From: Strigamia acuminata
Lineage: Eukaryota; Arthropoda; Chilopoda; Geophilomorpha; Linotaeniidae
Reading direction: 5' to 3'
NCBI GenBank assembly: GCA_949358305.1
Contig: OX442315.1
Coordinates: forward strand, 4,278,001 to 4,342,000
DNA: 64,000 nt
The position numbers were made by a program, and so were the translations under genes. Below are positions 37,601 to 47,500 of the stretch, in pieces (positions within the stretch are counted from its first letter, which is position 1; each line of letters begins with the position of its first letter). A model generated the notes under the pieces. That model saw only the letters and a list, made by a program, of their open reading frames with translations, was not told where the DNA came from and ran no database searches.

Positions 37601-38632
37601 GAACTGCACTTGTCCCACAATTGTCTGCCTTTGGCTCCGGAAATGATACGTTCAGGGGACGACACTTGCCCCAGATTAATCCCGCATTTGCAAGGTCGTT
37701 GTAATTACATTCTGCATTACAGAGCTCTGCAATTGTACTTGTCCCTGGGCATGACGTTGATGAAAATAAAAAGAGTGCTGACGTTTGAGCAAAAACCGTG
37801 GTTGGCGAAGTATATCGAACTGAATATTGAGAAACGGAAGTCCGCTACCAGTGATTTTGAGCAGGAATTAGCGAAATTAGCTAACAATTCGGTCTTTGGA
37901 AAAACCTTGCAGGACGTGAGGAAATATAGACATTTTTATCTGGTGAATAATAAGAAAGACTGGTATAAACACCTCAACCACACCGGTTTGAAAGGATTTA
38001 AAGTTTTGAATAATGATCTGTTGTTGGTTGAACGCCGAAAGCTGGAATTGACGTTAGACAAACCTATTTACAGCGGATTAACTATCCTGGACTTGTCTAA
38101 ATGCTTGCTATATGACTTTCATTACAACGTCATGAAAAAAAAATTCTCAGACAAGCTGAGATTGCTGATGACGGATACGGATAGTTTGATGTATGAAATA
38201 GAAGCTCCGTCAGTCTACTCGTTCTTCAGAGAAGAAATACCAGAAGTGATGGATCTGTCTAATTACGACCCACCTGATGGCAGAAACAGGCGTGTCATAG
38301 GATGCTTCAAAGACGAGACTGCCGGCGAGCCGATAGAAGAGTTTGTAGGGCTAAGAGCCAAATGTTACGCATATAACGTGAACGGGAAAACGAGCATGCG
38401 ATGTAAAGGCATAAAGAAGGCCGTCGTGGAGCAAGAGCTGGACTTGGAGGCGTACAAGAAGATATTGTTCGGAGAACGGGAGGCCCACAGATTGAAATTT
38501 GAAACGATCAAATCAAAATTGCACGTTCTCACAACGGTCGAGGTGGACAAATTGGCATTGTCAGCGAAAGACCAGAAACGAGTGATATTAGATGATTGTA
38601 TTCATACCAAAGCTTATGGTTATGTTGAGTAA
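34619..38632 (+). CDS. polB: Protein-primed family B DNA polymerase
   Basis: A 1337-residue protein from the ATG at 34619; the frame opens three codons earlier at a GTG. It replicates the linear genome. Exonuclease motifs: DFEAF (Asp544, Glu546), HNGKRYDFH, and YLKTDTLLLADIF. Polymerase motifs: LDANSMYSWAM (about 940), NNSVFGK (about 1087) and TDTDS (from about 1185). All catalytic carboxylates are present. The N-terminal 500 residues contain two related modules, each with a KSF-W-VLA start, an LNL-GF-FP segment and a C2H2-like finger (CHYCDNQF at about 323 and CMNCMNGY at about 490). The gene converges on the fibre-like gene, with only four bases between the stops. It appears intact and could encode an active polymerase. 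Confidence 0.95.
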   Translation: MNRYKSKKCVEFLKGKRENGHLSKDFKLHIKLEQLLAKCREYDDFVNIEPRPYYLYKSIFDGQVLEYIVEFDERIFDIEDVMKDATPNIRALAAEVAASMNSCKVSVMMLLRYRHSLNKSTDHHKWYQADPFVMHSDDVDHILDSAAKQLAIQNAEFVKTHDYLYYLCVDEIKIKFAALHQKGGWYKDVPSFPLSLNNDLAAVICNKKAILTFKIELQKSFVWAVLACVHPTANHPEHVPNYLKYEHELNLQGFEFPLSYRNVEKFQLQNLDIEVTIYFWDSNRVQRYVTVHRNRKHHVDLFFYGNNCYGLVRNLKRLVGYFPCHYCDNQFKSIVGRDKHLTVFHSFPEEEESSYQELDEHLRSKKAVVNVQNSDQKSFLWSVLAALYPAPDNVCRTGYYEQFMDKLNLEGLVFPVGPKEVLTFERRNKSLNINVFELLPTSRIVPIKVNIQTNRLTTINLLKKQNHYMWIKDFSRLMSVGDGHKRYYCMNCMNGYSSAKVLVKHKRYCGKNTPSATKCPEEGTICTFKSEKKKYPVPYVCYADFEAFLVPEVEIKPTLHSITINSHEPCGYSFKVVCTENEAYSRPLQLYRGPDAVDHFLQSLRAEIKAVVCQFSQLERQFNTKMMTPFEWNAFRNATTCFLCDGEFSKAEGWTKVLDHNHFTGKFRGAAHGKCNLNYHWRRSVPVVFHNGKRYDFHLIFPHLTVETEKVTVIAENSELYKSFTLRINTSDDPKVPRKVTLKFLDSFQFLASSLSNLAKNLEKSQFVVFRSEFKGEEIDFLKRKGVYPYRYMTGWSKFQEDELPPIEEFENISDDDYQYAQLVWKTLGIKNMGEYHDLYLKTDTLLLADIFEQFRKMCLNHYKLDPCHYITFPSLSWDAALLITKVKLEVLSDPDIYMFVEQGIRGGVATISQRYAKANNPLLASGYDCEKPESYIVYLDANSMYSWAMSKPLPVGKFAFDNNLAEWTQERILKMGENDTTGCILEVDLGYPQELHLSHNCLPLAPEMIRSGDDTCPRLIPHLQGRCNYILHYRALQLYLSLGMTLMKIKRVLTFEQKPWLAKYIELNIEKRKSATSDFEQELAKLANNSVFGKTLQDVRKYRHFYLVNNKKDWYKHLNHTGLKGFKVLNNDLLLVERRKLELTLDKPIYSGLTILDLSKCLLYDFHYNVMKKKFSDKLRLLMTDTDSLMYEIEAPSVYSFFREEIPEVMDLSNYDPPDGRNRRVIGCFKDETAGEPIEEFVGLRAKCYAYNVNGKTSMRCKGIKKAVVEQELDLEAYKKILFGEREAHRLKFETIKSKLHVLTTVEVDKLALSAKDQKRVILDDCIHTKAYGYVE

Positions 38633-38636
38633 AATG

Positions 38637-40490
38637 TTAATCATTAAACAAATTAAAGTGAACAAACACTTGATACGTTCCTGGTATTTTATCAAATTCT
38701 TTTGGTTGTCCTACAATAAAGAGCATTTGTTGAGCTTTTATTTTTACCGGAGGATTGCAAACTTGTTTCCAGAGTAACTTACCTGTACCTCTAACGAGGA
38801 CAATCTCAGCAATCAGAACGGGTACCAAGGGTTCCTCCAAATCCATATAAAAAATTCCTATGCTATTAATGGGAACTTCTGCAGGTACATCCGTTTTATG
38901 CATGCCGCGTTGCATAACTTCTATACTTGTAATTTCACATCTTCTAAATGTTGAAAAAAATGATGTTTCTATTTCATCAGTGAAAAAAAGTATTTCTCCT
39001 TTCCCGTAAAAATAGTGGGAATCTGCTATGCTGGGTGGATGATAATTTTCAAATTTCACAATATATTTTTCAACTTGTCTGATCTGCTCTAGTTCTGCAT
39101 TCACTTCATGCATTGCTGTAATTTGCACATCATCTTGTAAACTCTGTTCATCCGCATTAATCTGTATTGTCTGTTTGATGTGTTCTATTTCTGTAGCCAT
39201 TTCAATCTTATATGCATCTAGCATTGCTTTAACTCGCTCATCATCCTGTAAACTCTGTTTGATGCGCTCTATTTCTGCAGTCATTTCTGCCTTATGTGCA
39301 TCTATGCTCGCTTTAATTCTCCCATCATCCTGTAAACTCTGTTTGATGCGCTGTATTTCTGTAGCCATTACTAGCATTGCTTTAATTTTCACATCATACT
39401 GTAAACTTTGTTTGATGCGCTCTATTTCTTCAGCCATTTCAGCCTTAAATGCTTCTAGCATTGCTTTAATTTGCTCATTGTCCTGTGAACTTTGTTTAAT
39501 GTACTCTATTTCTGCAGTCATTTCAAACTTATATTCTTCTAGCATTGCTTTAATTTGTTCATTGTCCTGTAAACTATATTTGATGGTTTCTATTTTTATA
39601 GCCATTTCAGTCTTAAGTGCATTTAGCATTGCTTTAATTTGCCCATCATCCTGAAAACTCCGTTTGATGAATTCTATTTTTGCAATCATTTCAGCTTCAT
39701 GTGCATCTAGCATTGCTTTAACTTGCTCATCATCTTGTAAACTCTGTTTCTGCTCTGTTTCTGAGATTATTTTAGCCTTATATGTATCTAGCATTGCTTT
39801 AATTTGCTCATCATCTTGTAAACTCTGTTTAATATGTACGATTTCTGTAGCCATTTCGGCCTTATGTGTATCTAGCATTGCTTTAACTCGCTCATCATCC
39901 TGCAAACTCTGTTTGTTGTGCTCTATTTCCGCAATTATTTCAGCCTTATATGTTTCTATCATTGCTTTAACTCGCTCATCATCCTGTAAACTCTGTTTGA
40001 TGCGTTCTATTTCTGCAGTCATTTCAGCCTTATGTGCATCTATGCTCGCTTGAATTTGCACATCATCCTGTAAACTCTGTTTGATGTGCTCTATTTCTGC
40101 AGTCATTTCAGCCTTAATTTGTCCATCATCCTGTAAACTCTGTTTGATTTGCTCTATTTCGTCAGCTATTTCTGTCTTATGTGCATCTATGTTTGCTTTA
40201 ACTCGCACATCGTGCTCTAAACTCTGTTTAATATGGTCATCGACTCGAGATTTCATATCATCCATAAGCGTAGCAGTACCTGCAGCTGCCGGGTCTGGTA
40301 TTCCGACGTTAAAATCTTTTTTTAGTTGAGCGATATCGTTTCTGTGGCCGAACACCATTCGCCTAATCTGCTCTTGTTCGTCATGCGTTAAATTACTTCC
40401 GTCTCGTTTGGCAATTTTGCGTGGGGTCAGACCAAATCTATGCACTGGATTTAAGTGGAAGTCGTCCCTTGCCTTATTAACGCTCCCCAT
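38637..40490 (-). CDS. Fibre-like protein with 28-residue coiled-coil repeats
   Basis: A 617-residue protein from the ATG at 40490 (MGSVNKARDD), preferred over a GTG 11 codons upstream. The first 85 residues form a conserved-looking tail region (NPVHRFGLTPRKIAKRDGS). About twelve copies of a 28-residue unit (KAEMTAEIEHIKQSLQDDEQIKAMLDAH in consensus, shown here as KAEMTAEIEHIKQSLQ plus a DDEQIKAML segment) follow, equal to four heptads, hence a long coiled coil. The last 150 residues are non-repetitive and look globular. Tail, shaft and head in this order, next to capsid genes, resemble an adenovirus fibre and suggest a receptor-binding spike. Homology to fibres is not shown; the layout is the evidence. 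It overlaps the protease gene by 40 bases. Confidence 0.75.
   Translation of the reverse strand: MGSVNKARDDFHLNPVHRFGLTPRKIAKRDGSNLTHDEQEQIRRMVFGHRNDIAQLKKDFNVGIPDPAAAGTATLMDDMKSRVDDHIKQSLEHDVRVKANIDAHKTEIADEIEQIKQSLQDDGQIKAEMTAEIEHIKQSLQDDVQIQASIDAHKAEMTAEIERIKQSLQDDERVKAMIETYKAEIIAEIEHNKQSLQDDERVKAMLDTHKAEMATEIVHIKQSLQDDEQIKAMLDTYKAKIISETEQKQSLQDDEQVKAMLDAHEAEMIAKIEFIKRSFQDDGQIKAMLNALKTEMAIKIETIKYSLQDNEQIKAMLEEYKFEMTAEIEYIKQSSQDNEQIKAMLEAFKAEMAEEIERIKQSLQYDVKIKAMLVMATEIQRIKQSLQDDGRIKASIDAHKAEMTAEIERIKQSLQDDERVKAMLDAYKIEMATEIEHIKQTIQINADEQSLQDDVQITAMHEVNAELEQIRQVEKYIVKFENYHPPSIADSHYFYGKGEILFFTDEIETSFFSTFRRCEITSIEVMQRGMHKTDVPAEVPINSIGIFYMDLEEPLVPVLIAEIVLVRGTGKLLWKQVCNPPVKIKAQQMLFIVGQPKEFDKIPGTYQVFVHFNLFND
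39150..40230 (-). repeat. 84-bp tandem repeats within the fibre-like gene
   Basis: About twelve imperfect 84-bp units coding for the 28-residue heptad repeat. One unit is a codon short and another is truncated (around 39361-39380), showing that unit number has changed by unequal exchange or slippage. All units keep the frame. Confidence 0.8.
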
Positions 40491-40801
40491 TTTTTTAATA
40501 CGAACAAACACAAATGTCCGCACGTGACTTCGTCAAACGATTGAAACTGATAAACGTTATATTTTATATTGTCTCCCAGGTAACGGTACAATTCAATAGG
40601 AGGTGGAAGATCGCCGAAACTATCAAAGTATAATTTATCTCGCTTATTTTTAGCGTACGCCACCCAATGGCTACCACTTTGCAGATGCTTATTCAAATTA
40701 ACAATCCCACATTCGAAGGGTCTGGCTTTGACGGGCAACGTGTCTCTGGAGAACACGCCTCTGAAGAATGGAATATTCATTCGTCTAGCCAATTTGCCCA
40801 A
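40451..40801 (-). CDS. Adenain-type maturation protease (PRO-1)
   Basis: A cysteine protease of the adenovirus/Polinton type that would cleave capsid precursors. Numbered from the ATG at 40780: IPFFRGVF (3-10), ECGIVNL, catalytic His38 (SHWVAY), Asp53 (YFDSFG), Gln80 and Cys87 (TCGHLC), with Gln seven residues before Cys as in adenain. The annotated 5' limit is a TTG. Conserved-looking sequence (PLDSLQLGKLARRM) continues upstream of both starts with no in-frame ATG up to the Gypsy-3 border at 40861. An ATG in the G-run at 40833-40836 is out of frame by one base, so a one-base loss in this copy is suspected. It overlaps the fibre-like gene start by 40 bases. Confidence 0.88.
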   Translation of the reverse strand: MGKLARRMNIPFFRGVFSRDTLPVKARPFECGIVNLNKHLQSGSHWVAYAKNKRDKLYFDSFGDLPPPIELYRYLGDNIKYNVYQFQSFDEVTCGHLCLFVLKKWGALIRQGTTST

Positions 40802-40824
40802 TTGCAGGGAATCCAGCGGTTGAA

Positions 40825-40861
40825 TTATTGCCCCATCTTTCCCGCCGCCGACGAGCCGTAC
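40825..40861 (-). pseudogene. Displaced 3' end of the small virion protein gene
   Basis: The last codons and the TAA stop (40825-40827) of the gene at 56692-57138 were cut off by Gypsy-3. Both sides join in frame through the duplicated GTAC. About ten residues (ending KMGQ) are encoded here. Confidence 0.8.
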
Positions 40862-41439
40862 TGCTACGCGTACAGGCCGTCCCGATCAACGGGCGACCCG
40901 TAGCGCGTAATTCGGCTATAATTCGGATAAAAGTTGCTAAATTTCGTCCATAGATGGCGTTGGCAATCGATTACATCATTGCCTCGTCACTGGACTTATC
41001 AATTAGTTAAAGGGGGTAACAGGAGCTTTCCTGTGAAGTGAATCCGCCCAAGTTTGACAGTTCTCTTCCAGCTCTCACTTGAGAGTGAACTCAAATCCCT
41101 CCTACCTAATGTCAGCCTGTTCTTGGCTGGCTGTGGAAATTGCTATTAATTTAATCACTATTTAATAGTTTCAGATTGCATCTCAATTCAGAGTGTCACT
41201 TATGATTTATAATTAGAGTTTATATAATTTATATAATTTATGTAGTTCATTATTTGAGTTTAAGTTATTTGCCAATGTAAACAGTGTAAACTCATCCATT
41301 TGAAGGAATAATCAAACAGCTTTGCTGTCTGGTTAAATAAAAACTAGATTGAATTTAAAACTAATTAAAATGACTCTTTATTTCCTATCAAATCCCAGTT
41401 GTGTGGGTAGCCTCAAGTGGGCCTAAATCCCACATAACA
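40862..41439 (+). repeat. Gypsy-3 5' LTR
   Basis: This 578-bp LTR runs TGCTACGCGT to CCACATAACA and is identical by eye to 56114-56691. Confidence 0.95.
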
Positions 41440-42133
41440 AAGTGGTGGAGATTGCGGTTTCCCCAAACACTGCCCCAAAATTAAAATAGAAAAACCCAAA
41501 TTTGAAAATTTAATAAAAAATAGTCAAAATTTGTGAAAATTCATTAAAAATTTGCAAAATTAGGTTAAGAAATCAAAATCTAGAGTTGAAAAACTCAAAA
41601 ATTGGCAAAATTAGAGTTAAAATTGGTGAAAATTAGCTTTAAAAATTGTTTGAAAACCTTATAAAATTTAGAAAGATCCCAACCTAATTTGAATATGCAT
41701 GACTCACTGCAAGAAATCATAGGAAAAATAAGAGTGACTCATTGTTAATAGAGTCAATTAGAGTTAATGAAGTTAAAAGTAGAAAAGCTAAATAAAGCAA
41801 TTGAATATTTAATTGGATGACTTTACAGTTGGTGTTGTTTGATTTAATAATTGAATGAAATTTGAATTTGTGAATTGTTTATGATGAAATTGTTTATTTG
41901 ATAAAGAATTTATTTATGGTGTTTTTGATAAAATTGAGAATTAATAGAGAGAAATTACCTGAATTTGCTAATGAATAGTTTTGAATTTCAGAATATTTTG
42001 TAAATTGTTCATTGATAAAGTGTTTTGATGGAATTGAATATTAATAAGATATATTGTTCAGATTTATTAGTGAATTTGTTTCTTTTTCGGGGGATTTTGT
42101 AAAGAATTACTAATAAAGAGTTTTCTTGAATAT
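41440..42133 (+). other. Gypsy-3 leader, left part, with primer-binding site
   Basis: TGGTGGAGATTGCGG at 41443-41457 is the primer-binding site, three bases inside the LTR. The rest is AT-rich untranslated leader with repeated AAAATTxxxAAAATT words and no gene. It continues at 49483 after Gypsy-4. Confidence 0.65.
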
Positions 42134-42677
42134 TGTTACGAGCGCAGACCTCGCTGTACGACAGCGGGCCTAAACGCTCTGTTTAGAGAATTAATTCTGA
42201 AAGCTCTCACTAGGCACACTGGAGTTTCCAAATCCGCTCACCAGTTGTCACTGTGTTAATTATGCACAGGGCAACTGGACTAATCAATCAAGTAGAGCGG
42301 GGGTGGACCCAGAGTTTACCTGGTGAGCTAAGTGGGTTTGAGAGAGCAGAAATGTTCTGAGCCTCAAACAGTTAACATGGTAAGTAAAGGCTTCTGTGGA
42401 CCAGCGCACACAGCGCTTGGTCCCACCCCGCCTTTCCAAATTCATAGAGATATAATTTGATTATCATTCTTGCTTTCTTGCTTTATGTTTATGTAAAATA
42501 AAGGATTATGTTTATCATTTGATTTTGTTAAGTTTGTAATAAATCCCATAGAATAAAAGAGATTTATTTAAATGATAAATCAGTTCTCTCAATCATTTCA
42601 CCTAAAGGATTTCAAGGTCTTTGCTAAATTAATTAGCATTTGTTATGTGTGTGGATCACCCCAACCCACACGTAACA
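42134..42677 (+). repeat. Gypsy-4 5' LTR
   Basis: This 544-bp LTR runs TGTTACGAGC to CACACGTAACA and is identical by eye to 48939-49482. Confidence 0.95.
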
Positions 42678-43291
42678 AAGTGGTGGAGATGCGGATTTGA
42701 AAGTCCCTGTATAATTGCTTTATTTAAGAGCTAAAATGTTAGTAAAAATCTGGAATTTTGAGTAAAATAGTTGAAAATTTGTCCCTGAAAATGAGTAAGG
42801 TTGATAAAGCAAATTGCCTATAATATTATCAGATTTGAAAGCAAATTAAGAGACTTGTGAAAATCAATTTTAGTGTGAAAATTGAGAATTGGGAATGAAT
42901 ATTTGATTATTTTGTGTGAAAATGTTGAATATTTAATTATCTTGTGTAAAAATGTTGAATATTTAATTATCTTGTGTAAAAGTGTTGAATATTTAAGTGT
43001 TTGAGTTGAAACTGAGCATGAATGTTAAATGAGTTTGCATGTTACTGAATATTTAATTAGTTGAAAACAATTAAACAGTATTTTGGAATTAAAACCTAGT
43101 TTTAATGATAAATCATTTTAAGGTTATAAATATTTTGAATAATTTTAAGAATTGTAAATAGTTTTAAAACAATTTTAACTCATGCACAGTTATAAGTAAT
43201 AATATTATGAATTATTTTCTTTTCTCCTTAGCATGGTGAAAGTGTTTTAGTGATTAGTGTTTCACAGGTGAGGTGAATTTGTGTTTTGTGA
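42678..43291 (+). other. Gypsy-4 leader with primer-binding site
   Basis: The primer-binding site TGGTGGAGATGCGG is at 42681-42694. The leader is AT-rich, holds a 30-bp tandem repeat (separate entry) and shows no gene. Confidence 0.65.
42896..42999 (+). repeat. 30-bp tandem repeat, 3.4 copies
   Basis: Units start at 42896, 42926, 42956 and 42986, each beginning TGAATATTT and continuing (A/G)ATTAT-TTGTGT. Units two and three are nearly identical. Confidence 0.85.
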
Positions 43292-44554
43292 GTGTGTGCC
43301 TTCTATAGTTGGAGTGGATCCATATTGAAGCTGGATCCTTCAAATATAACATTTCGCAAGAAATCATCAAGTATAATTGCGGAAGACAGAGAGCGACACT
43401 ACACATTAACAACAGAATTCAAGTCTGATGAACATTTGGATAGTGAGATAGAACCAGAGGATAGTGAACCTCTAGAAGAAGTCAAGATGGCGATTAGTTC
43501 AACTGCAACGTTGGAAACCCTATTAAAAGGACTAGTAGTGCAAAAGCGCAATCCAGTCAATTATGATACCAAAACTGGGAACATTGACGAATGGATTGTT
43601 GGTTATGAAGCGATTGTTGCTACGGATACGGAACGTGCCAAGCATCTGCCGATTGTAATGAAGGAAGATGCGCTCTCCTGGTACGTCGAGCAGCTACAAG
43701 CTAACCCTAGCTGGGCTTGGGACGAATGGAAAGCAGCATTGCAGAAAAAATTCCGCCGTAGGCCCGAGCACGTCCTCAATACCCTACACGCCCTTAAGCA
43801 TGAAGAAGGGACAGCCATTGACTTTATTAAGAAAGTTCTCCACTTGTGTTCATTTGCCAGACCAGCCCTCAGTGAAACCCAGAAAATCAACTATGTCTAT
43901 CAGGCTATGAAACAGCCGATAAAAGACAGGTTGATGACAGTTTTTCCTACAGCTATGGATGATTTGATGGAAAGAGTTCAGCTTTATGAAGCCCATGGAG
44001 TGAGGGAAGACCCGTCGACAGCTTTACTGACCCTCGTACAGAAACTTGTGGCTGACAAGGCGACCGTCGCACCGTCAACTTATTTGACTGGAGTGGCAGA
44101 AGCCCCAAAGTCGCATGCAGAACTGGTAGCAGAAAACAATTTTCTAAAAGAACAGAATATGTTTTTGCAGAATGGCGTATTGCAAGAAGCGATCTCTCCA
44201 ATTTTCCATCAAGGGACTTGGTTTACCCCAGTCAACAATCAGCGTCAAGGAGGAAATTTTTTCCGAGGAACCCAGCAGAAGCAGCAGCAATCTCAGCAAA
44301 GTTCTCCGCAGAACTGGCAGAATTTTCAGCAGCAGCAAACTGGACCCGGATGTTTCCATCAGCCCAACTGCACCTGCTGTGCGTCACAAAACAGAGGTGG
44401 CGGTGGGAAGAGGCGTGATACTTGGCGTTATAATAATAAGAATAATGAAGAAAATAACAGTAACCAAGGAAATGGTCCTGCTAACAATAACAGCGGTAAT
44501 AACCAAGCAAGAAATCCACCTGGGAATCAAAAACAACAGAACCGGGGAAACTAG
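43292..44554 (+). CDS. gag: Gypsy-4 Gag
   Basis: The frame is 420 codons from a GTG at 43292; the first in-frame ATG is at 43487 (MAISSTAT), giving about 355 residues. The capsid region has NYDTKTGNIDEWIVGYE, matching the Gypsy-2/-3 Gag pattern. The tail is Gln/Asn/Gly-rich and includes a Cys cluster (CFHQPNCTCC) that could bind metal, unlike the Cys-free tails of Gypsy-2 and -3. The 65 codons before the ATG align with the upstream extensions of the relatives (IIAEDRERHY against IAESKRYNFS), so they may be translated without an ATG. Confidence 0.85.
   Translation: MCAFYSWSGSILKLDPSNITFRKKSSSIIAEDRERHYTLTTEFKSDEHLDSEIEPEDSEPLEEVKMAISSTATLETLLKGLVVQKRNPVNYDTKTGNIDEWIVGYEAIVATDTERAKHLPIVMKEDALSWYVEQLQANPSWAWDEWKAALQKKFRRRPEHVLNTLHALKHEEGTAIDFIKKVLHLCSFARPALSETQKINYVYQAMKQPIKDRLMTVFPTAMDDLMERVQLYEAHGVREDPSTALLTLVQKLVADKATVAPSTYLTGVAEAPKSHAELVAENNFLKEQNMFLQNGVLQEAISPIFHQGTWFTPVNNQRQGGNFFRGTQQKQQQSQQSSPQNWQNFQQQQTGPGCFHQPNCTCCASQNRGGGGKRRDTWRYNNKNNEENNSNQGNGPANNNSGNNQARNPPGNQKQQNRGN
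44545..44554 (+). promoter_or_regulatory. -1 frameshift site, Gypsy-4
   Basis: GGGAAAC (44545-44551) in the gag frame as G-GGA-AAC, directly followed by the gag stop TAG. The pol frame is open from 44551. Confidence 0.8.
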
Positions 44555-47500
44555 TAGTGCCACAAAGACAGTTAAAAAGTAGGCGTAGGAGAAGAAGAAT
44601 GAGAAGGAAGTTGGAAATAGTTGACATTAACACCACTGAGGAGATGCTAACAATACCTGTTGTAGTGGATGATTTGGAAGTTAAAGGTGTATTGGATTCA
44701 GGTGGATATAGAAACATTATAAGTGAGGAACTGGCAGACAGAGTGCACCTGTTTCGTCGGCCTTGCCCTTACATAAAACTGAGGGTAATTGATAACTCCT
44801 TAATATCTCCTGAAGGAATTGGGAAAATTACAGTCACTATTGGAAGATTGGACTACAGCATGGAGGTATTAGTAGTGCGGGGATTTGGTCATGAGCTCTT
44901 ACTAGGTGATCCTTTCCTCAAACAAGCAGGGTGTGTGTTGGACTATGACCGACGGAAGGTCTTTGTGGGGCGAAAAAGTGAAGGATTTAAACCGGAAGTT
45001 TTTCCAATGTCAAGAAATTATCTGGAACAAACATTTATTGGCAGACTTACTAAATCAATAAAAATTCCAGCAATGCACGAATGCATGCTTTTCATTGGAG
45101 TGAACAATAAGAAGACTAATGAAGATTTATTTGCAGAGCCATTATCCAATTTGACTGATAGATTGGGAGTAATTGGCTGTAAAACTCTAACTACATTTAA
45201 GGATGGATCAGGCATAATGCGAGTTGCGAATCCGACGAAGAAAGCGGTTTATCTGCAGAAAGGAACAGCGATTGCCAAGGCATACCATGTCATTGACATT
45301 GGCAGTTTCGAGGAGCAGCCACCTAATGGCTTGAACTTTGATTCTGCTGTGTCAAGTGATTTACTGGATACAAACCAAAAGGAGCAGCTGAAGAACCTAC
45401 TGCGCAGAAATGAAGATAGATTTGCCACTTCAGATCAGGATTTAGGCAGAGTAAAGGTCTACAAGCATAAAATAGACACAGGTGATGCACAGCCAATTCA
45501 CCTGCAGCCATATCGCCGATCCATGAAAGAGAAAGAAGTCGAAGCAGAGGAAACCCAGAAACTGCTTGAAATGGATGTAATCAGAGAGTCCGAGAGTCCA
45601 TGGAGTGCGCCAGTGCTTTTAATTAAGAGACGTGATGGCAAATGGAGATTCTGTGTTGATTGGAGGCGGCTGAATGCAGTGACTAAGAAGATGGTTTATC
45701 CACTCCCCCGAATCGACGACACCTTAGACCAACTGTCAGGTGCGAAGTATTTTTCCATGATGGATTTAATCCAGGGATATTTCCAAGTCGAGATTGATGA
45801 GGAGGATAAGGAAAAGACTGCGTTCACAACGTCTTCCGGTCATTACGAATTTAATGTACTGGGCCAGGGCTTGTGTAATAGTCCTGCGGCATTCCAAAAG
45901 CTCATGAATAAAGTGCTTGGTAACCTCCTAGGAAAAGTGTGTATAGCCTACTTGGACGATCTGATCATCTTTTCAAAGACATTCGACCAGCATTTGGTTG
46001 ATTTAGACAACGTCTTTTCGAAATTGCGCACGGCGAATTTAAAGGTCAAATTAAGTAAATGCACTTTTGGAACGGATACCATTAAGTATTTGGGACACGT
46101 CATCAATGCAAAAGGAGTTTCACCGGATCCACGTAATTTGGAGTCCGTGGCGAAGTTCCCAAAACCAACAACAGTAAAGCAGTTGCAAGGATTTCTTGGA
46201 TTATGTTCTTATTATCGCAAATTTATTCGTGGTTTTTCGGACGTGTCCAAGTGCCTTGTAAATCTGACAAAGAAAGAAGAAAAGTATGATTGGGGACCGC
46301 CACACGATGAAGCGTTCCAGAAGCTGAAGACGGCCCTAACGACATCTCCAGTGCTGGCTCATCCAAATTTTAGCGAGCCTTTTATGATCTCTACTGACGC
46401 CAGTGCATACGGATTAGGAGTTGTGCTGAAACAAAAGATAGGAAAACAAGAACATGTTGTAGCCTACGCTAGCCGACTGCTTAGCAAAGCAGAGCAGAAC
46501 TATGATACAACGGAGCGTGAGTGCCTTGCAATCATCTTTGGTATACAAAAGTTCCGACCTTACTTGTATGGCCAAAAGTTCTACGTTATTACGGACCATT
46601 CAGCGTTGCAGTGGCTCAAAACTGTGAGAAATCCCAACGGACGACTCACCAGATGGTCACTCCAATTGGTGGACTATGACTACGAGGTCATTCACAAGAG
46701 TGGTAAAAAACATCAAGATGCAGATGCGTTAAGTCGTATTCCTGAGGCAGTGGGCGAAGAAGAAATAATTGATTTACCTTTGTTGCTACTGGAAAATCTG
46801 GACCTACCTGCCGAGCAGCGAAAGGATCAGAAGCTGAAGGAATACGTTGATGCACTTCGAGATATTGAGCGCCTTTCGAAAAAGAAGAGACGATCTTTAC
46901 AACAGTTCGTGCTCCAGGATGAAGTTTTGTTCAGAAGGAAGAATTTCCTGGGCAACGAAAGGTTACTACTGGTTGTGCCAAAACACTTACAGCAAGATGT
47001 TCTGCACGAGATGCATGATGGCCTTCCAGGAGCTCATCTGGGCCTGTCGAAAACTTGGAAAAGAATAAGCACCAGATTCCATTGGCCCAGAATTTATGCA
47101 GAGGTCAGAGACTACGTCTTGTCCTGCAAGAAGTGCGCTGCAGCAAAAACAGATACCACACCACCAAAAGGATTATTGCAGCCCTGGACAACCGTGACCA
47201 GACCATTCCAAAGAGTAGGAATGGACACTTTAGGAAAGTTCCCGACTTCAAAGAAAGGGAATAATTATGTGTTTGTTATGACGGACTATTTATCTAGAGC
47301 GGTCTGTGCGAGAGCGTCACCAACTTGCACGGCCATTGCAGCAGCGGATGCTTTAGTTTATGAGATAATGGTGAAAGAAGGATCTCCAAGGGAAATTCTG
47401 ACTGACCGTGGTACAGAATACAGAAATGAATTGATGGAGGAGGTCTCGAGACTCTATAAATCAAAACATAAAACAACTGGCGGATATCATGCCAGGACAA

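Noticed and set aside
39175-40053. Plus-strand Ser/Cys/Leu-rich frames over the fibre repeats
   Set aside because: They are antisense shadows of the 84-bp repeat units.
39150-40230. Regular repeats that could suggest a CRISPR array
   Set aside because: The units are coding, in frame and contiguous, with no unique spacers, and the context is an animal mobile element.
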